Shown here piece after piece: positions 42,560-53,036 of a DNA stretch of 64,000 nt. The position numbers and the translations under genes are program-made. The DNA lies in the NCBI GenBank assembly GCA_036924085.1, contig JAVGWX010000002.1, positions 158,633,174-158,697,173 of the forward strand, written 5' to 3'. This stretch comes from Ariolimax columbianus. Lineage: Eukaryota > Mollusca > Gastropoda > Stylommatophora > Arionidae. Positions within the stretch are counted from its first letter, which is position 1, and each line of letters begins with the position of its first letter. Under the pieces are notes generated by a model, which saw only the letters and a program-made list of their open reading frames with translations, ran no database searches and had not been told where the DNA came from.

Positions 42560-43228
42560 ACTTCACTCGTGTCAGGATGAAGACACCTCGACTTGTGTCA
42601 GTAAGAAGACACCTCAACTTGTGTCAGGACGAAAACAGCTCGTCTCAGGACGAAGACACCTCAACTCGTGTCGGGAAGAAGACACCTCAACTCGTGTCGG
42701 GAAGAAGACACCTCAACTCGTGTCAGAAAGAAGACACATCAGCTCCTGTCAGAAAGATGTCACATCAACTCGTGTCAGGAAGAAGACACCTAAACTCGTG
42801 TCAGGAAGAAGACACATCAACTCGTGTCAGGAAGAAGACACCTCAATTCGTGTCAGGACGGAGACACATCAGCTCGTGTAGGAAGAAGACACATCAACTC
42901 GTGTCAGAAGGAAGTAACCTCAACTCGTGTCAGGAAGAAGACATATCAGCTCGTGTCAGGAAGAAGACACATCAACTCGTGTCAGGAAGAAGACACCTCA
43001 ACTCGTGTCAGAAGGAAGTAACCTCAACTCGTGTCATGAAGAAGACACGTCAACTCGTGTCAGGAAGAAGACACCTCAACTCGTGTCAGGAAGAAGACAC
43101 ATAAACTCGTGTCAGAAGGAAGTCACATCAGCTCGTGTCAGGAAGAAGACATATCAGCTCGTGTCAGGAAGAAGACATATCAGCTCGTGTCAGGAAGAAG
43201 ACATATCAGCTCGTGTCAGGAAGACGAC
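42560..43228. repeat. 26-bp minisatellite, about 25 copies
   Basis: Core GGAAGAAGACACCTCAACTC plus GTGTCA, with AAGGAAGTAAC and ATATCAGC variants. Period 26 rotates frames, giving several spurious ORFs (up to 198 codons). It is unrelated in sequence to the other 26-bp array. Confidence 0.96.
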
Positions 43229-43296
43229 AACTTACCAGAAATCCATTTCGGTAGTAATCGTAATCTCTCTTGAAATCAAGTTAAAGGTAATGTGGT

Positions 43297-43745
43297 CTAG
43301 GGAAACCATGACTGATTTGTCTGGTCTAGTGAAACCATGACTGATTTGTGTGATCCAGTGAAACCATGACTGATTTGTGTGGTCCAGGGAAACCATGACT
43401 GATTTGTGTGGTCCAGTAAAACCATGACTGATGTGTGTGGTCCAGTGAAACCATGACTGATTTGTGTGGTCCAGTGGTGATACATCAACAGGAACCATTA
43501 CCGATTTGTGTGGTCAAGTGATGAGACACCAACAGAAACCATGACTGATTTGTGTGGTCCAGTGATGAGACACAAACAGAAACCATGACTGATTTGTGTG
43601 GTCGAGTGATGAGACATCAACAGAAACCATGACTGATTTGTGTGGTCCAGTGATGAGACACCAACAGAAACCATTATTGATTTGTGTGGTCCAGTGATGA
43701 GACACCAGAAACCATGACTGATTTGCCGAACTTTGATTGTGACCC
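43297..43745. repeat. 44-bp/29-bp minisatellite, inverted arm 1
   Basis: On the + strand, units read CCATGACTGATTTGTGTGGT with CCAGTGATGAGACACCAACA; five to six 44-bp units then five 29-bp units. Reverse-complementary to the array at 44600. Confidence 0.95.
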
Positions 43746-43780
43746 AAATGACCCAATTAAAGACCAACAGGAACGTTGAC
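43297..43780 (-). mobile_element. Tc1/mariner transposase fragment expanded to a minisatellite (- strand)
   Basis: Reading the - strand from 43780: IGSFGSQSKFGKSVMVSG, the segment of Tc1/mariner-type transposases that follows the first catalytic Asp. It then dissolves into 44-bp units and later 29-bp units (the latter lacking the TGATGAGACACCAAC part). It is the inverted counterpart of 44590-44998. Confidence 0.72.
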
Positions 43781-44019
43781 CTTATTTGCTGAACTTTGAC
43801 CTTTGTTGCTAAGCTTTGTGACAGATTAGCCTAAGTTTGTATTCTTGTTTCGGCGACAAGCATGAGGATGAGAGCGGGACTGCAGAGAATGGCCCGATGA
43901 TATTTTGTGACAATTATGATAAGACAATCCCTTTGAGAAATTCCAATCTCAAGTGCTGCATTTCAAGACACGAATGTTACTTCTTGCAGAATTGGGATGT
44001 AAACAACTGAAATCTACTG
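43781..44019. other. Spacer between inverted transposase fragments
   Basis: Single-copy DNA, no gene. Confidence 0.5.
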
Positions 44020-44640
44020 CTGCAAAATGGCGCTCAATGAAGAAGAACAATCTGTGATCACATTTCTTCTACAGAACAAACATTATGGCACGAAACGACT
44101 TCTCAAGGACTTTCCAAGCAATGGATGGAATTTATGCAGACTGACAAAAGATACATTAAACCAGCACTGTTGAACGCCTTGAAGGCACTAGTCGAACGCG
44201 CACTGCGCTAACAGATGGCACGATCAATGAAGTTAACCAGCTTGTGCTAAGTCAAGATGGGGCCCGCTAACACATCTTGTCCAACGTCAAATTACTCGTC
44301 AGGGGCGTTTCTAAAATCTCCTTGGGCTGAAACGCCGAAAAGAAGCTTCAAGTTCAAATATTCACATTTTTAAAAAATATATCGGGCAACTGAGTTAATT
44401 GAACGTAAGACAGAGTAACGGCTTTCCCTGTGCCAAGATTCCTTGCGACACGTGCCAGAGTATAAACCGAGTTTCTCATTTGTCACGGCTGAAAAACTGA
44501 CTATTGCTGCTCAGGTTATCAATAAACAGAACTATCGGCTTGGCGTTAGCAGAAATAAAAGTCTATGCTAAATGGATCTTCGCGAACAAAACCAAAGTTG
44601 AATAAATCAGTGATGGTTTATGTTGGTGTCTCATCACTGG
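44020..44640 (+). pseudogene. Tc1/mariner-like transposase fossil
   Basis: Broken frames read EEEQSVITFLLQNKHYGTKR, LLKDFPSNGW, TVERLEGTSRTRTALTDGTI, NEVNQLVLSQDGA, FVTAEKLTIAAQVINKQN and RTKPKLNKSVMVYVGVSSL in that order. These correspond to the N-terminal helix-turn-helix, GRPR-like linker and the first half of the DDE/D catalytic domain of the mariner-like families common in invertebrates. The expected TDEK at the first catalytic Asp reads TAEK, so a catalytic residue is lost. Everything after SLGRT-like is replaced by the 44-bp array. Terminal inverted repeats were not identified. Confidence 0.75.
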
Positions 44641-44998
44641 ACCACACACATCTGTCATGGTTTCTGTTGGTGTCTCATCACTGGACCACACAAATCAGTC
44701 ATGGTTTCTGTTGGTGTCTCATCCCTGTACAACACAAATCAGTCATGGTTTCTGTTGGTGTCTCATCACTGGACCACACAAATGAGTGATGGTTTCTGTT
44801 GGTGTCTCATCACTCGACCACACAAATCAGTGATGGTTTCTGTTGATATATCATCACTGGACCACACAAATCAGTGATGGTTTCTGTTGGTGTCTCATCA
44901 CTGGACCACACAAATCGGTCATGGTTTCTGTGGGTGTCTCATTACTCGACCACACAAATCAGTCATGGTTTCTGTGGGTGTCTCATCACTGGACCACA
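44600..44998. repeat. 44-bp minisatellite derived from transposase codons, inverted arm 2
   Basis: Nine units of GTCATGGTTTCTGTTGGTGT plus CTCATCACTGGACCACACAAATCA; GTCATGG at 44654 and 44698 gives 44 bp. The first unit is in register with the transposase frame (KSVMVYVGVSSL). The 44-bp period then rotates the frame. Confidence 0.96.
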
Positions 44999-45081
44999 TT
45001 TGTATTCATTTTGTTTAATTTAGTGCAAAGATGGAGGCGAGTTTCTGCAGAATTAAATTTACATCTCTGTGCCCATCCTTC

Positions 45082-45145
45082 AGTAGTCGCTTCTTACGAC
45101 ATGCCGGGCAGGTTACAACATTGCTATTATGGTCTTCCATTTCTG
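45082..45145 (+). repeat. SINE-tail-like motif
   Basis: CTTCTTACGACATGCCGGGC followed by AGGTTACAACATTGCTATTA; matches 37465 and 41468. Confidence 0.5.
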
Positions 45146-45447
45146 GACACTGTAGCACTTGAATGGACTGTGCTCTTACAGTCAGAGCCCCAATAACACT
45201 CGAGTGGACTGTGCTCTTAGAGTGGGAGTTTACGCTGGAATTTGTTTGACACGACGAGATTGCCAGTCCCATGCACACATCCAATTAGTGACTGTAGATG
45301 GATTATTGCTTGAATGATTCCCACGATGTCAATAGCAATAGTTCAGTGTCCTTAATAATTTTTTTTTTCAAACCTTAAGCAGCGGCTCGACTTCATTGCC
45401 TCTGGTTTTTATTCCCATTTTAGCTCGGTCTCTCTCGGCAGAAGGGT
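45146..45447. other. Unassigned spacer
   Basis: Contains a 25-bp near-duplication (GAGTGGACTGTGCTCTTA and GAATGGACTGTGCTCTTA) and a T-run; no gene. Confidence 0.5.
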
Positions 45448-45612
45448 ACCCCATCTGTCTGGGTACCCCATCTGTCTGGGTACCCCATCTGTCTGGGTAC
45501 CCCATCTGTCTGGGTACCCCATCTGTCTGGGTACCCCATCTGTCTGGGTACCCCATCTGTCTGGGCACCCCATCTGTCTGGGTACCCCATCTGTTTGGGT
45601 ACCCCATCTGCC
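45448..45612. repeat. 17-bp minisatellite (GGGTACCCCATCTGTCT)
   Basis: Ten units of GGGTACCCCATCTGTCT, nearly perfect; each holds the palindrome GGGTACCC. It immediately precedes the rDNA-like region. Confidence 0.97.
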
Positions 45613-45614
45613 GA

Positions 45615-46364
45615 GAGCATCTCACAAAGCACGAATTCCAGCGAAGAACCCAGGGTTCTCCGGACAAAATTGACATCATGGACCGACCGTCACAGCTCGA
45701 AATCGAATCCCGACCATCTGGTGTAGTTGTCTCGCCGCCGCGTTTCAATCTCAGCCAATGTTCGTAAAGCGATCTCAGTCCCGCCAGGCGGAGCGATAGC
45801 GCAGGCTTGCCGAAAACGCTTGCTCGCCTTTCCCCGTAGAGGTATCGGGATGCGGTTTTTTTTTTGGCGTCTCCTCCGCCGAGGTGCGCTACTCTGGTCC
45901 GTATCGAGAAACGTTGTCAGTCGTTGGTGATTTATCTAAGGCTTATAGCAGAGCTCGACAGTTCGTCTCGCTGGTGGTCAGACTCTCGCAAAGAGCTTGT
46001 GACCGGCAAATGGAAAGCAGGAATCGTGCCTGAAGGCCCTGTGTTCTCCCGGGGACCAACCCTCGGGAGAAGGGCAGGCCGGCAGGCCAAATTGTCTCTA
46101 GTCCCAGTGAAATTCATCGCCGGGGTCGTTGGGATCCGTTCTGCACAGAGCGCTGCCATCCCTCCTCGAGCCAGCCCGGTCGGTCGTTCGGTCGTCTGGT
46201 GTGTGAAGGGGCCCCTGTCAGGCGGTCCTAGGTCGACGGAGTGAGGGACGGGGGGAACAACCGTCCGTCCGTTCGTCAGTCGGTCCCTGCGGCCGTCCCA
46301 GTGAGGCTTTTTACACACCCGTCCTTCGCCGACCGGTGTGTGCGGTACTTACGTCTCCGACAGA
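45615..46364 (+). other. Probable rDNA 5' external transcribed spacer
   Basis: GC-rich, CG-rich single-copy sequence ending directly at the first base of 18S, with CGGTCGGTCG-type short repeats. Position and composition fit a 5' ETS; its left limit and any Pol I promoter cannot be placed. Confidence 0.55.
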
Positions 46365-47594
46365 TATCTGGTTAATCCTGCCAGTAGTCATATGCTTGTC
46401 TCAAAGATTAAGCCATGCATGTCTAAGTTCACACTGTCTGACGGTGAAACCGCGAATGGCTCATTAAATCAGTCGAGGTTCCTTAGTTGACACGATCCTA
46501 CTTAGATAACTGTGGCAATTCTAGAGCTAATACATGCTTACCAAGCTCCGACCCTCGCGGAAAGAGCGCTTTTATTAGTTCAAAACCAATCGTCGTTTTC
46601 CCTCGCGGGGTTGCGGCGTCCCCACTGGTGACTCTGGATAACTTTGTGCTGATCGCATGGCCTCATGTGCCGGCGACGCATCTTTCAAATGTCTGCCCTA
46701 TCAAATGTCGATGGTACGTGACATGCCTACCATGTTTGTAACGGGTAACGGGGAATCATGGTTCGATTTCGGAGAGGGAGCATGAGAAATGGCTACCACA
46801 TCCAAGGAAGGCAGCAGGCGCGCAACTTACCCACTCCCGGCACGGGGAGGTAGTGACGAAAAATAACAAAACGGGACTCTTTCGAGGTCCCGTAATTGGA
46901 ATGAGTATACTTTAAACCCTTTAACGAGGATCTATTGGAGGGCAAGTCTGGTGCCAGCAGCCGCGGTAATTCCAGCTCCAATAGCGTATATTAAAGTTGT
47001 TGCAGTTAAAAAGCTCGTAGTTGGATCTCAGGCGCAGGCGGGCGGTCCGGCTCGCGCCGGTTCACTACCCGTTGTCTCCTGCCCTACCGTCTGCCGGCTC
47101 TCTCCCACGGGTGCTCTTCGCTGGGTGGCCGGCGCGTGTACTTTGAAAAAATTAGAGTGTTCAAAGCAGGCCTCGGCTGCCTGAATATTGGTGCATGGAA
47201 AAATGGAATAGGACCTCGGTTCTATTTTGTTGGTTTTCGGAACTGGAGGTAATGATTAACAGGGACAAATGGGGGCATTCGTATTGCGGCGTTAGAGGTG
47301 AAATTCTTGGATCGCCGCAAGACGAGCTACTGCGAAAGCATTTGTCAAGAATGTTTTCATTAATCAAGAACGAAAGTCAGAGGCGCGAAGACGACAGATA
47401 CCGTCGTAGTTCTGACCATAAACGATGCCGACTAGCGATCCGCAGGAGTCGCTTCGATGACTCTGCGGGCAGCTTCCGGGAAACCAAAGTGTTTGGGTTC
47501 CGGGGGAAGTATGGTTGCAAAGCTGAAACTTAAAGGAATAGACGGAAGGGCACCACCAGGAGTGGAGCCTGCGGCTTAATTTGACTCAACACGG
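46365..47594 (+). rRNA. 18S rRNA, first 1230 nt (broken, pseudogene)
   Basis: Starts TATCTGGTTAATCCTGCCAG and carries universal blocks in order: GCATGTCTAAGT, GTGCCAGCAGCCGCGGTAAT (46951-46970), TTAAAGTTGTTGCAGTTAAA, the V4 region, GTGAAATTCTTGG, AACGATGCCGACTAG and GCGGCTTAATTTGACTCAAC. It then stops at ACACGG, two-thirds through the gene. Signs of decay are GTTAATCC for GTTGATCC, loss of a T in GACGATCAGATACC, and GGAATAGACGG for the invariant GGAATTGACGG. The remaining 600 nt, ITS1, 5.8S and ITS2 are missing. Sequence is otherwise close to functional animal 18S, so the break is recent or the region is misassembled. Confidence 0.93.
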
Positions 47595-47723
47595 CCAACA
47601 CTGAAATGACTGACATGCCGAGACCACTTTCCTTGGGTCTAATATGGAACGGGTGCTGGATTTAGACCCTCGAAAATCTGGGGTTATGCCCTCTGTGGCT
47701 CGGTTGGTCTGCATTCAGTGTTT
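47595..47723 (+). pseudogene. 28S rRNA 3'-end scrap i, fused to 18S
   Basis: After the 18S break the sequence contains GGGTCTAATATGGAACGGGT and GCTGGATTTAGACCCTCG. This is a decayed form of the 28S segment seen better at 47995 (CGGTCTAATATTGAACGGGT). Confidence 0.6.
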
Positions 47724-47789
47724 GATAAAGGAATTGACGGAAGAGCACTACCGGGAGTGGAACCTGCGGCTTAAATTGATTTAACACGC
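47724..47789 (+). pseudogene. Second copy of the 18S GAATTGACGG block
   Basis: AAAGGAATTGACGGAAGAGC and GGGAGTGGAACCTGCGGC repeat the 18S block of 47529-47594 at a distance of about 197 bp, now followed again by 28S-like sequence. This copy keeps the invariant GAATTGACGG that the first copy lost. Confidence 0.82.
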
Positions 47790-47990
47790 CAATAATGTAG
47801 AATGACTGTCAAATCGAGAGCACCTTCGTGGGGTCTAAAAGTGAACATGTGCTGGTATTAGACCCACGGAAGACAGGTCAGTCTCTTAACTCCCTAATGA
47901 AGGAGCGTCTGCTATGGTAATCTGGTCTTAACCCTGCAGAAATCGCAGGTTCCAGAAACTTGGCCATTGACAAACTAAAAAGCCCTCTAT
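47790..47990 (+). pseudogene. 28S rRNA 3'-end scrap ii
   Basis: GGGGTCTAAAAGTGAACATG, TGCTGGTATTAGACCCACGG, AAGACAGGTCAGTC, then GCTATGGTAATC and CGCAGGTTCCAGA. These are diverged versions of 28S blocks seen intact at 47995-48120. Confidence 0.7.
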
Positions 47991-48462
47991 TGATACGTCC
48001 GGTCTAATATTGAACGGGTGCTGGAAATAGACCATCGGAAGACAGGTCAGTTTTACCATACTAATGACAGGGCGTTGCTACGGTAATCCTGCTCTCCTCG
48101 AGAGGAGCCGCAGACATTTGGTTCACGTACTAGGCTGATAAGCCAACGGCGCGAGGCTACAAAGTGAGGGATTACGGCCGAACGCCTCTAAGCCAAAATC
48201 CCGCCCAAAAGCTCAGCACGATTGCAAAGGGAGGCTTCGACATGGTGGGGACCTGGGGCTCCCGCTCCAGCCCCGCCCGGTCGAGCCGCAGAATGAGGTC
48301 TCTGCCGTCCGCCGATCAAAGCGGGCGGGAAGCTGCTCGATATTCACCTCATACGGCGATGAGGTATGAAACCATTTGTAGAAGACTTAGTTCTCGGTCG
48401 GGGTGCCCTAAGCAGTAGATCAGCTACCTCACTACGAACTGCTGAGACTCAACCCTTACCAT
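47991..48462 (+). rRNA. 28S rRNA 3'-terminal fragment (about 470 nt)
   Basis: Contains GCTGGAAATAGACC, AAGACAGGTCAGTTTTACC, GGCGTTGCTACGGTAATCCT, CAGACATTTGGTTCACGTAC, AGTGAGGGATTACG, GAACGCCTCTAAG, AATCCCGCCC, and the 28S end AAACCATTTGTAGAAGACTT, CGGTCGGGGTG and CAGCTACCTCACTACGA. The order is that of the last domain of animal 28S. A short deletion near the GAGAGG (sarcin-ricin-proximal) region and scattered changes suggest a pseudogene. Confidence 0.88.
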
Positions 48463-48504
48463 GAGATATGTTCGCACACCAGGCGAACAACATCTCCGTG
48501 CAAT

Positions 48505-48525
48505 GACCAGGCTTGTCCCCTGGTC
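48505..48525 (+). other. Short perfect hairpin after the 28S end
   Basis: GACCAGG-CTTGTCC-CCTGGTC region forms a 7-bp stem about 40 bp past the 28S 3' end, possibly a 3' ETS structure. Function unknown. Confidence 0.4.
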
Positions 48526-48529
48526 AAAT

Positions 48530-48765
48530 GCACTATTTCGAGAGGAATCACAGGTCCCTGACATTTGGTCCACGTGCTTTGCTGATAAGCTACCATCTGA
48601 GGGACTACGACCGAACGCCTCTAAGCCAGAATCCCGCCCTAAATCTCAGCACCGCTGTGATGGGAGGCTACGACATGGCTGGGGCTTGCGTCTCAGCCCG
48701 GTTCGGTCGAGCCGCAGAAATGCACCTGGCCAAATACACTCCTGCCTCGCTCTTTACCTCTGTCT
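48530..48765 (+). pseudogene. Additional 28S rRNA 3'-end fragment
   Basis: TTTCGAGAGGAATCACAGGT, CTGACATTTGGTCCACGTGC, TGCTGATAAGCTACCATCTG, GGACTACGACCGAACGCCTC and AGCCAGAATCCCGCCC repeat the 28S segment of 48095-48220, with the same downstream sequence (GGGAGGCTACGACATGG versus GGGAGGCTTCGACATGG). It is therefore a tandem duplicate of the rDNA end. Confidence 0.85.
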
Positions 48766-49848
48766 GCAATCAGTCATCCCAATGGACGCAGAAGAGATGC
48801 AGTCCAGCGGACATTGCACCTCCTGCCCTATTGTGACAACCTCCCGGGTGGCGGGGAATGCTAGGCCTACCATCACTGCAGATGAGCCGAGAAAATAAAG
48901 GGAGCGAAGAGATACCTCACTTACATGCATATGCTACGTTTCTGGCAGGACGTGACGATCCTGGGACAAAGTCACACTGGACTGCCTCTCTTCCGGGATA
49001 GTACAAACTAGTACATAGTCCATCATATCATTGCCAAACCCGATAGACACGAGTAGGAAAGACTCGATAGTCCTGCAAGACAACTTCCTAAGAGAGACAA
49101 CTCTGACCAAAAACAACTGCTGCCTTGCAGTTAGGCTGGGGACAGCCAAAGGCTAAGGAGGGCAACCCTACAGAAACGCCTGTTGAAATCGGATGCACTG
49201 AGCCACAGGCTTAACAAAATAAAACAGTGCAACGTAAATATTGCTGTAAACAGCGTACGAAGAAGAAGAAGAACCCCGTCCATCTGAACACGAGGCAAAC
49301 GGCTTGACCACTTCGCCACAGAGACTACGATCGTTATGTGACCTATGTACCAGTAGGACTGTCGCAAAGACTGGGACAGTGTTCTCCTCTTTCATCATCG
49401 CGAACATCAGAATATGACCAGGACAGAAAGTTGATCCCGACAAGATCCCGGAGGATTGAGACTTGTTACGTCTCCAAAACTGGTTGTCTTTTCCTTGCCG
49501 TAGTTCGGCACCTCCAAAACCTTGACAATTTCTGGCATAATGTCCGACATTTGGATAGTTCCTGCGCAGGGCCGAATCACCTGGAGCACGTCTCTCCGTG
49601 AAGGTGCAGAGTCATGCCAGGCATCTAGAAAAGTAGCAGCTGGACAGCGGAGAATGGCTAGAGAATCTCGTGAAATCATACCTTGACACGGACACGTTAC
49701 CTGCCCACACTTCACGTTCTGTCCAGGCCAGGCCCTCGTGGGACACGTCAATCACCCATAGACTGACTTTACATATTTCAATAAATGCTCGAACAGAGAG
49801 AGGGGCCCTCATTAGTCGTGACGGACCAGTTAACAAACGGACATTAAT
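48766..49848. other. Unassigned sequence beyond rDNA
   Basis: About 1.1 kb, fairly even composition. An antisense tRNA-like stretch near 49275-49325 (- strand TGGCGAAGTGGTCAAG) may be a SINE head. Overlapping ORFs on both strands are not recognised. Confidence 0.4.
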
Positions 49849-49849
49849 G

Positions 49850-49882
<33 letters not shown>
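49849..49882. repeat. (TG)n microsatellite
   Basis: Seventeen TG dinucleotides with one interruption. Confidence 0.95.
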
Positions 49883-49883
<1 letters not shown>

Positions 49884-50655
49884 TATGAGCCGAAATGCAG
49901 TTGCCGCCAAGTATTGTATTTGGTGTTATTGATCCACAAGTTACTCTAGTCTAACTGATCTGACATATTAGCCATCCATGGGCAATCGGTTTGAGTGTGT
50001 CTCACTGCAGCATCTCCTTCCTATGGTTCATATGATTATACTCTGTGCTGGAAGTGTACACCACTTTGATCTCAGCCAAAGTCGATGAAATCTCTTTCTC
50101 CCGTGGGTTAAAAACTACCGCCAATCATTTATAACGATTAATTGACTGATTTCTATCAAATCGAACGTCCCTCACTACCATACCCCACCCGCTTTAAAAT
50201 TATCAACATTTGCGATTATCCGAACTGCCATTGTCCCGCACTAATTGGAGTACGATTATATATTTAGTCACACGCGAACAGCACTAAAATTACATCCCTT
50301 GTTACTGGCCAGAACAAACAAACCTATTATCTCCCATGCTGAATAGATAGAGCACCAAAAGAGATAGAAAGGACAGGGAACAATTCACAATAAAAATGGC
50401 GAGCTACATAACAAATATGGGACATCACTTTTATTACCAACGACAAGACAAAGTGAGAAAGAAAAGAGAATTACGTGATGGAAATGATGGCCATAGCATA
50501 TTAGCGAGTACGGAGAAAAGCAATAACACAAATTGTCCTATCTCGAGCCCCCACTTAGTCATTGTTGAGGAGAGTGTGTCAGTTTGATCATAGCCCATCT
50601 GACGATAGGGGGCGGGGGCTAAAGGGGGGAAGCACAGTGGATGGGTCTCAAATAG
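49883..50655. other. Unassigned sequence
   Basis: AT-rich single-copy DNA; no gene recognised. Confidence 0.5.
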
Positions 50656-50760
50656 TGGTCATTTAGTCAGGTAAATCATTTAGTCAGATAAATCATTTAG
50701 TCAGATAAATCATTTAGTCAGGTAAATCATTTAGTCAGGTAAATCATTTAGTCAGGTAAA
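50656..50760. repeat. 18-bp minisatellite (AATCATTTAGTCAGRTAA)
   Basis: Six to seven units of GTAAATCATTTAGTCAG. Confidence 0.95.
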
Positions 50761-50774
50761 AGCCGGGCACAGGG

Positions 50775-51060
50775 AGATACGAGGAGTTTATGTTTTGCGG
50801 GCAGGTTTGCGACAGTGTAAGAGCTAAGAGATTACACACTGACAAACTTCTTTTGTTTTCGGGCAGACTGGGGACAGTCTTTACACACTGACCAACTTCT
50901 CTTGTTTTGCGGGCAGGCTGGAAACAGTCTAAGAGATTTCACACTGACAAACCTCTTTTGAAATAGGATGTAGACAGGATGGATGAAACAGTCTAAGAGA
51001 TTTCACACTGACAAACCTCTTTTGAAATAGGATGTCGACAGGATGGATGAAACAGTTTTG
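50775..51060. repeat. About 60-bp tandem repeat, 4 variable copies
   Basis: AAGAGATTTCACACTGACAAAC and CTCTTTTGAAATAGGATGT blocks; the last two copies are nearly identical, the first two diverged. Confidence 0.88.
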
Positions 51061-51520
51061 AAAGAAGAGGAGGGAGTGAAACTTTTAGAATAGAAGACGA
51101 CGAAGAAATGGTAGATGAAAAGGAAGTAATTGAAGAAGATAAAGAAGAAGAAGTAAAAGAAATACATAGTAAAACATTCTCATGAATGTTACCGGGACCC
51201 AAAAATGGAGCTAAGAATAGTAACACTGCAACCTATCAAGCATGTTGTTAGAGGTGGCTAAGGAAGGTTAGGCAAAAGGCTGGTTACCTCAACACATAGA
51301 CATGTTTAGCTCCAATACTGTAATATAAATGGACAAGTCAATTACAAGAAAAGTATAACTAAACCATACAAGACGGATGGCCCAGCACATGAGGACTTGG
51401 AATAGATTTGTTTAAGACCTTCCAGAGGAAGTTGAAAAGGCTTTAATGAGGAGAAGAAGAAGAAAAAGAGACTCAAACGTGCGGCAAAAAGAACGCCAAA
51501 AGGCAGAACAGAAGACTTGT
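51061..51520. other. Unassigned purine-rich sequence
   Basis: GAAGAAGAAG-rich stretches at 51090-51160 and 51450-51475; no gene. Confidence 0.5.
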
Positions 51521-51792
51521 CTTTCGGTAGTCATTCTCTTTCAGGACACACCAGATCATGCATGTCAACGGGGTTAAAGGCTGGGCTACTTTCGGTAGCC
51601 ATTCTCTTGCAGGGCACACCAGATCATGTATGTCAACGGGGTTAAAGGCTGGGCTACTTTCGGTAGTCATTCTCTTGCAGGACACACCAGATCATGCATG
51701 TCAACGGGGTTAAAGGCTGGGCTACTTTCGGTAGTCATTCTCTTGCAGGACACACCAGATCATGCATGTCTCCGCGGTTAAAGGCTGGGCTA
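51521..51792. repeat. 68-bp minisatellite, 4 copies
   Basis: CTTTCGGTAGTCATTCTCTT starts at 51521, 51589 and 51657 (68 bp); units also contain ACACCAGATCATGCATGTCA. Highly similar copies. Confidence 0.96.
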
Positions 51793-53036
51793 CTTGATGG
51801 CCACAACCTCTGTTCAATGAACCGGTGTGTGTCCTGAGCTAGACACACAACTGCATCTGATTTAAGAACACCAAACTGAAGTGGTACTATTTAAATGTGA
51901 TAGAACTCATGATCAAAGAAACAGAACAAAGGCTATAAACTACCAACGTGTGTTTGTCGAGGGCGTGTCCAGGTTTGGCCGGATTGTGGCCCTTTCAACA
52001 TGTATTCGAGTGACCATTTAGGCTATCGAACGTTTACTCAAATGGTGTTGACTTCAAACTGCTTTTGCACCAGCTTGTGGCCTTAGGATCATTGAACATG
52101 CCGTCACGCGGCCGTTTTGGTGTTGTAAGTTTGTCGGCCATAATCTAGAGGAATCAAATGAAATCCTTGTCAACTGCGTGACCTTATAAACACATGATGT
52201 ATTGATCGACAGATACTTATTTCTGACTTTTTGTTACGCGCCTTTCTGGCATATACAAGCAACACATTCAAATGTGTAATGGCAGCCTTAGGCCAAGATT
52301 AATTACCAAGATGTGCCTAAGTAATGAGTTTACATTTGATATTTTTAGGTTCGAGATGAAAAATAAAAATGCTGGTCAATATGGCGACAGCTCGAGGACC
52401 CAGGGGGAGTAATCGATAAAACCTGTGATTGTAGCGAGTGACAGACGCATATTTCTGACATTTGTATTCTGCTATCAGCTAAGCCGATTTGGGTTATTGT
52501 GTGCGCCTTATATGAGTTTAATCTCTCTGTAATCTGTAATCCTGGTATTCAACCAGAGATTAAAAAAGTGGCTTATGCAGGTAACCAAATGCTGTTTAAA
52601 CTAATTTCCGTCTTTTGTTTTGAGGTACCTTGTTTGACCAAGGCTTTACTCGGACCATCGCTCCGTCTCTCATTATTGGCCCATAAAAGCTGTCACTTTT
52701 CTCACAATTTCTCGATTTAGAAGATCTTTGTTTTTATCTGGCTTAAAACAACCATAAACCAAGAAAACTTTACATAGAGAGGATATCCACACCTTCAGAA
52801 TCAGTCTACGCTGGAGTTAAACCGGCCATCACCAAACTGCTATGCTATGGACACAGTGGGTATGGGAGAGAGTGGCCGGCCCAAGGACATGTAGTAAGGA
52901 ACCATCCTACCCAAAAACTATATGTTCTGAAATACAATCATGAGTCAGAGGTAGGACACAATACGAAGATAACTCTGGACGGAGTGAAGTGGGGAGGGAG
53001 GCTTTTGATGTCTTTAACAGCGCCACTAGGCATGAT
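51793..53036. other. Unassigned sequence, 1.2 kb
   Basis: Longest stretch free of obvious repeats. No exon, RNA or mobile element recognised on either strand. Confidence 0.5.

Noticed and set aside
48766..49330. Frames reading like a fragment common in mollusc repeat proteins
   Set aside because: I have only a vague memory of similar translated repeats and cannot name a family.
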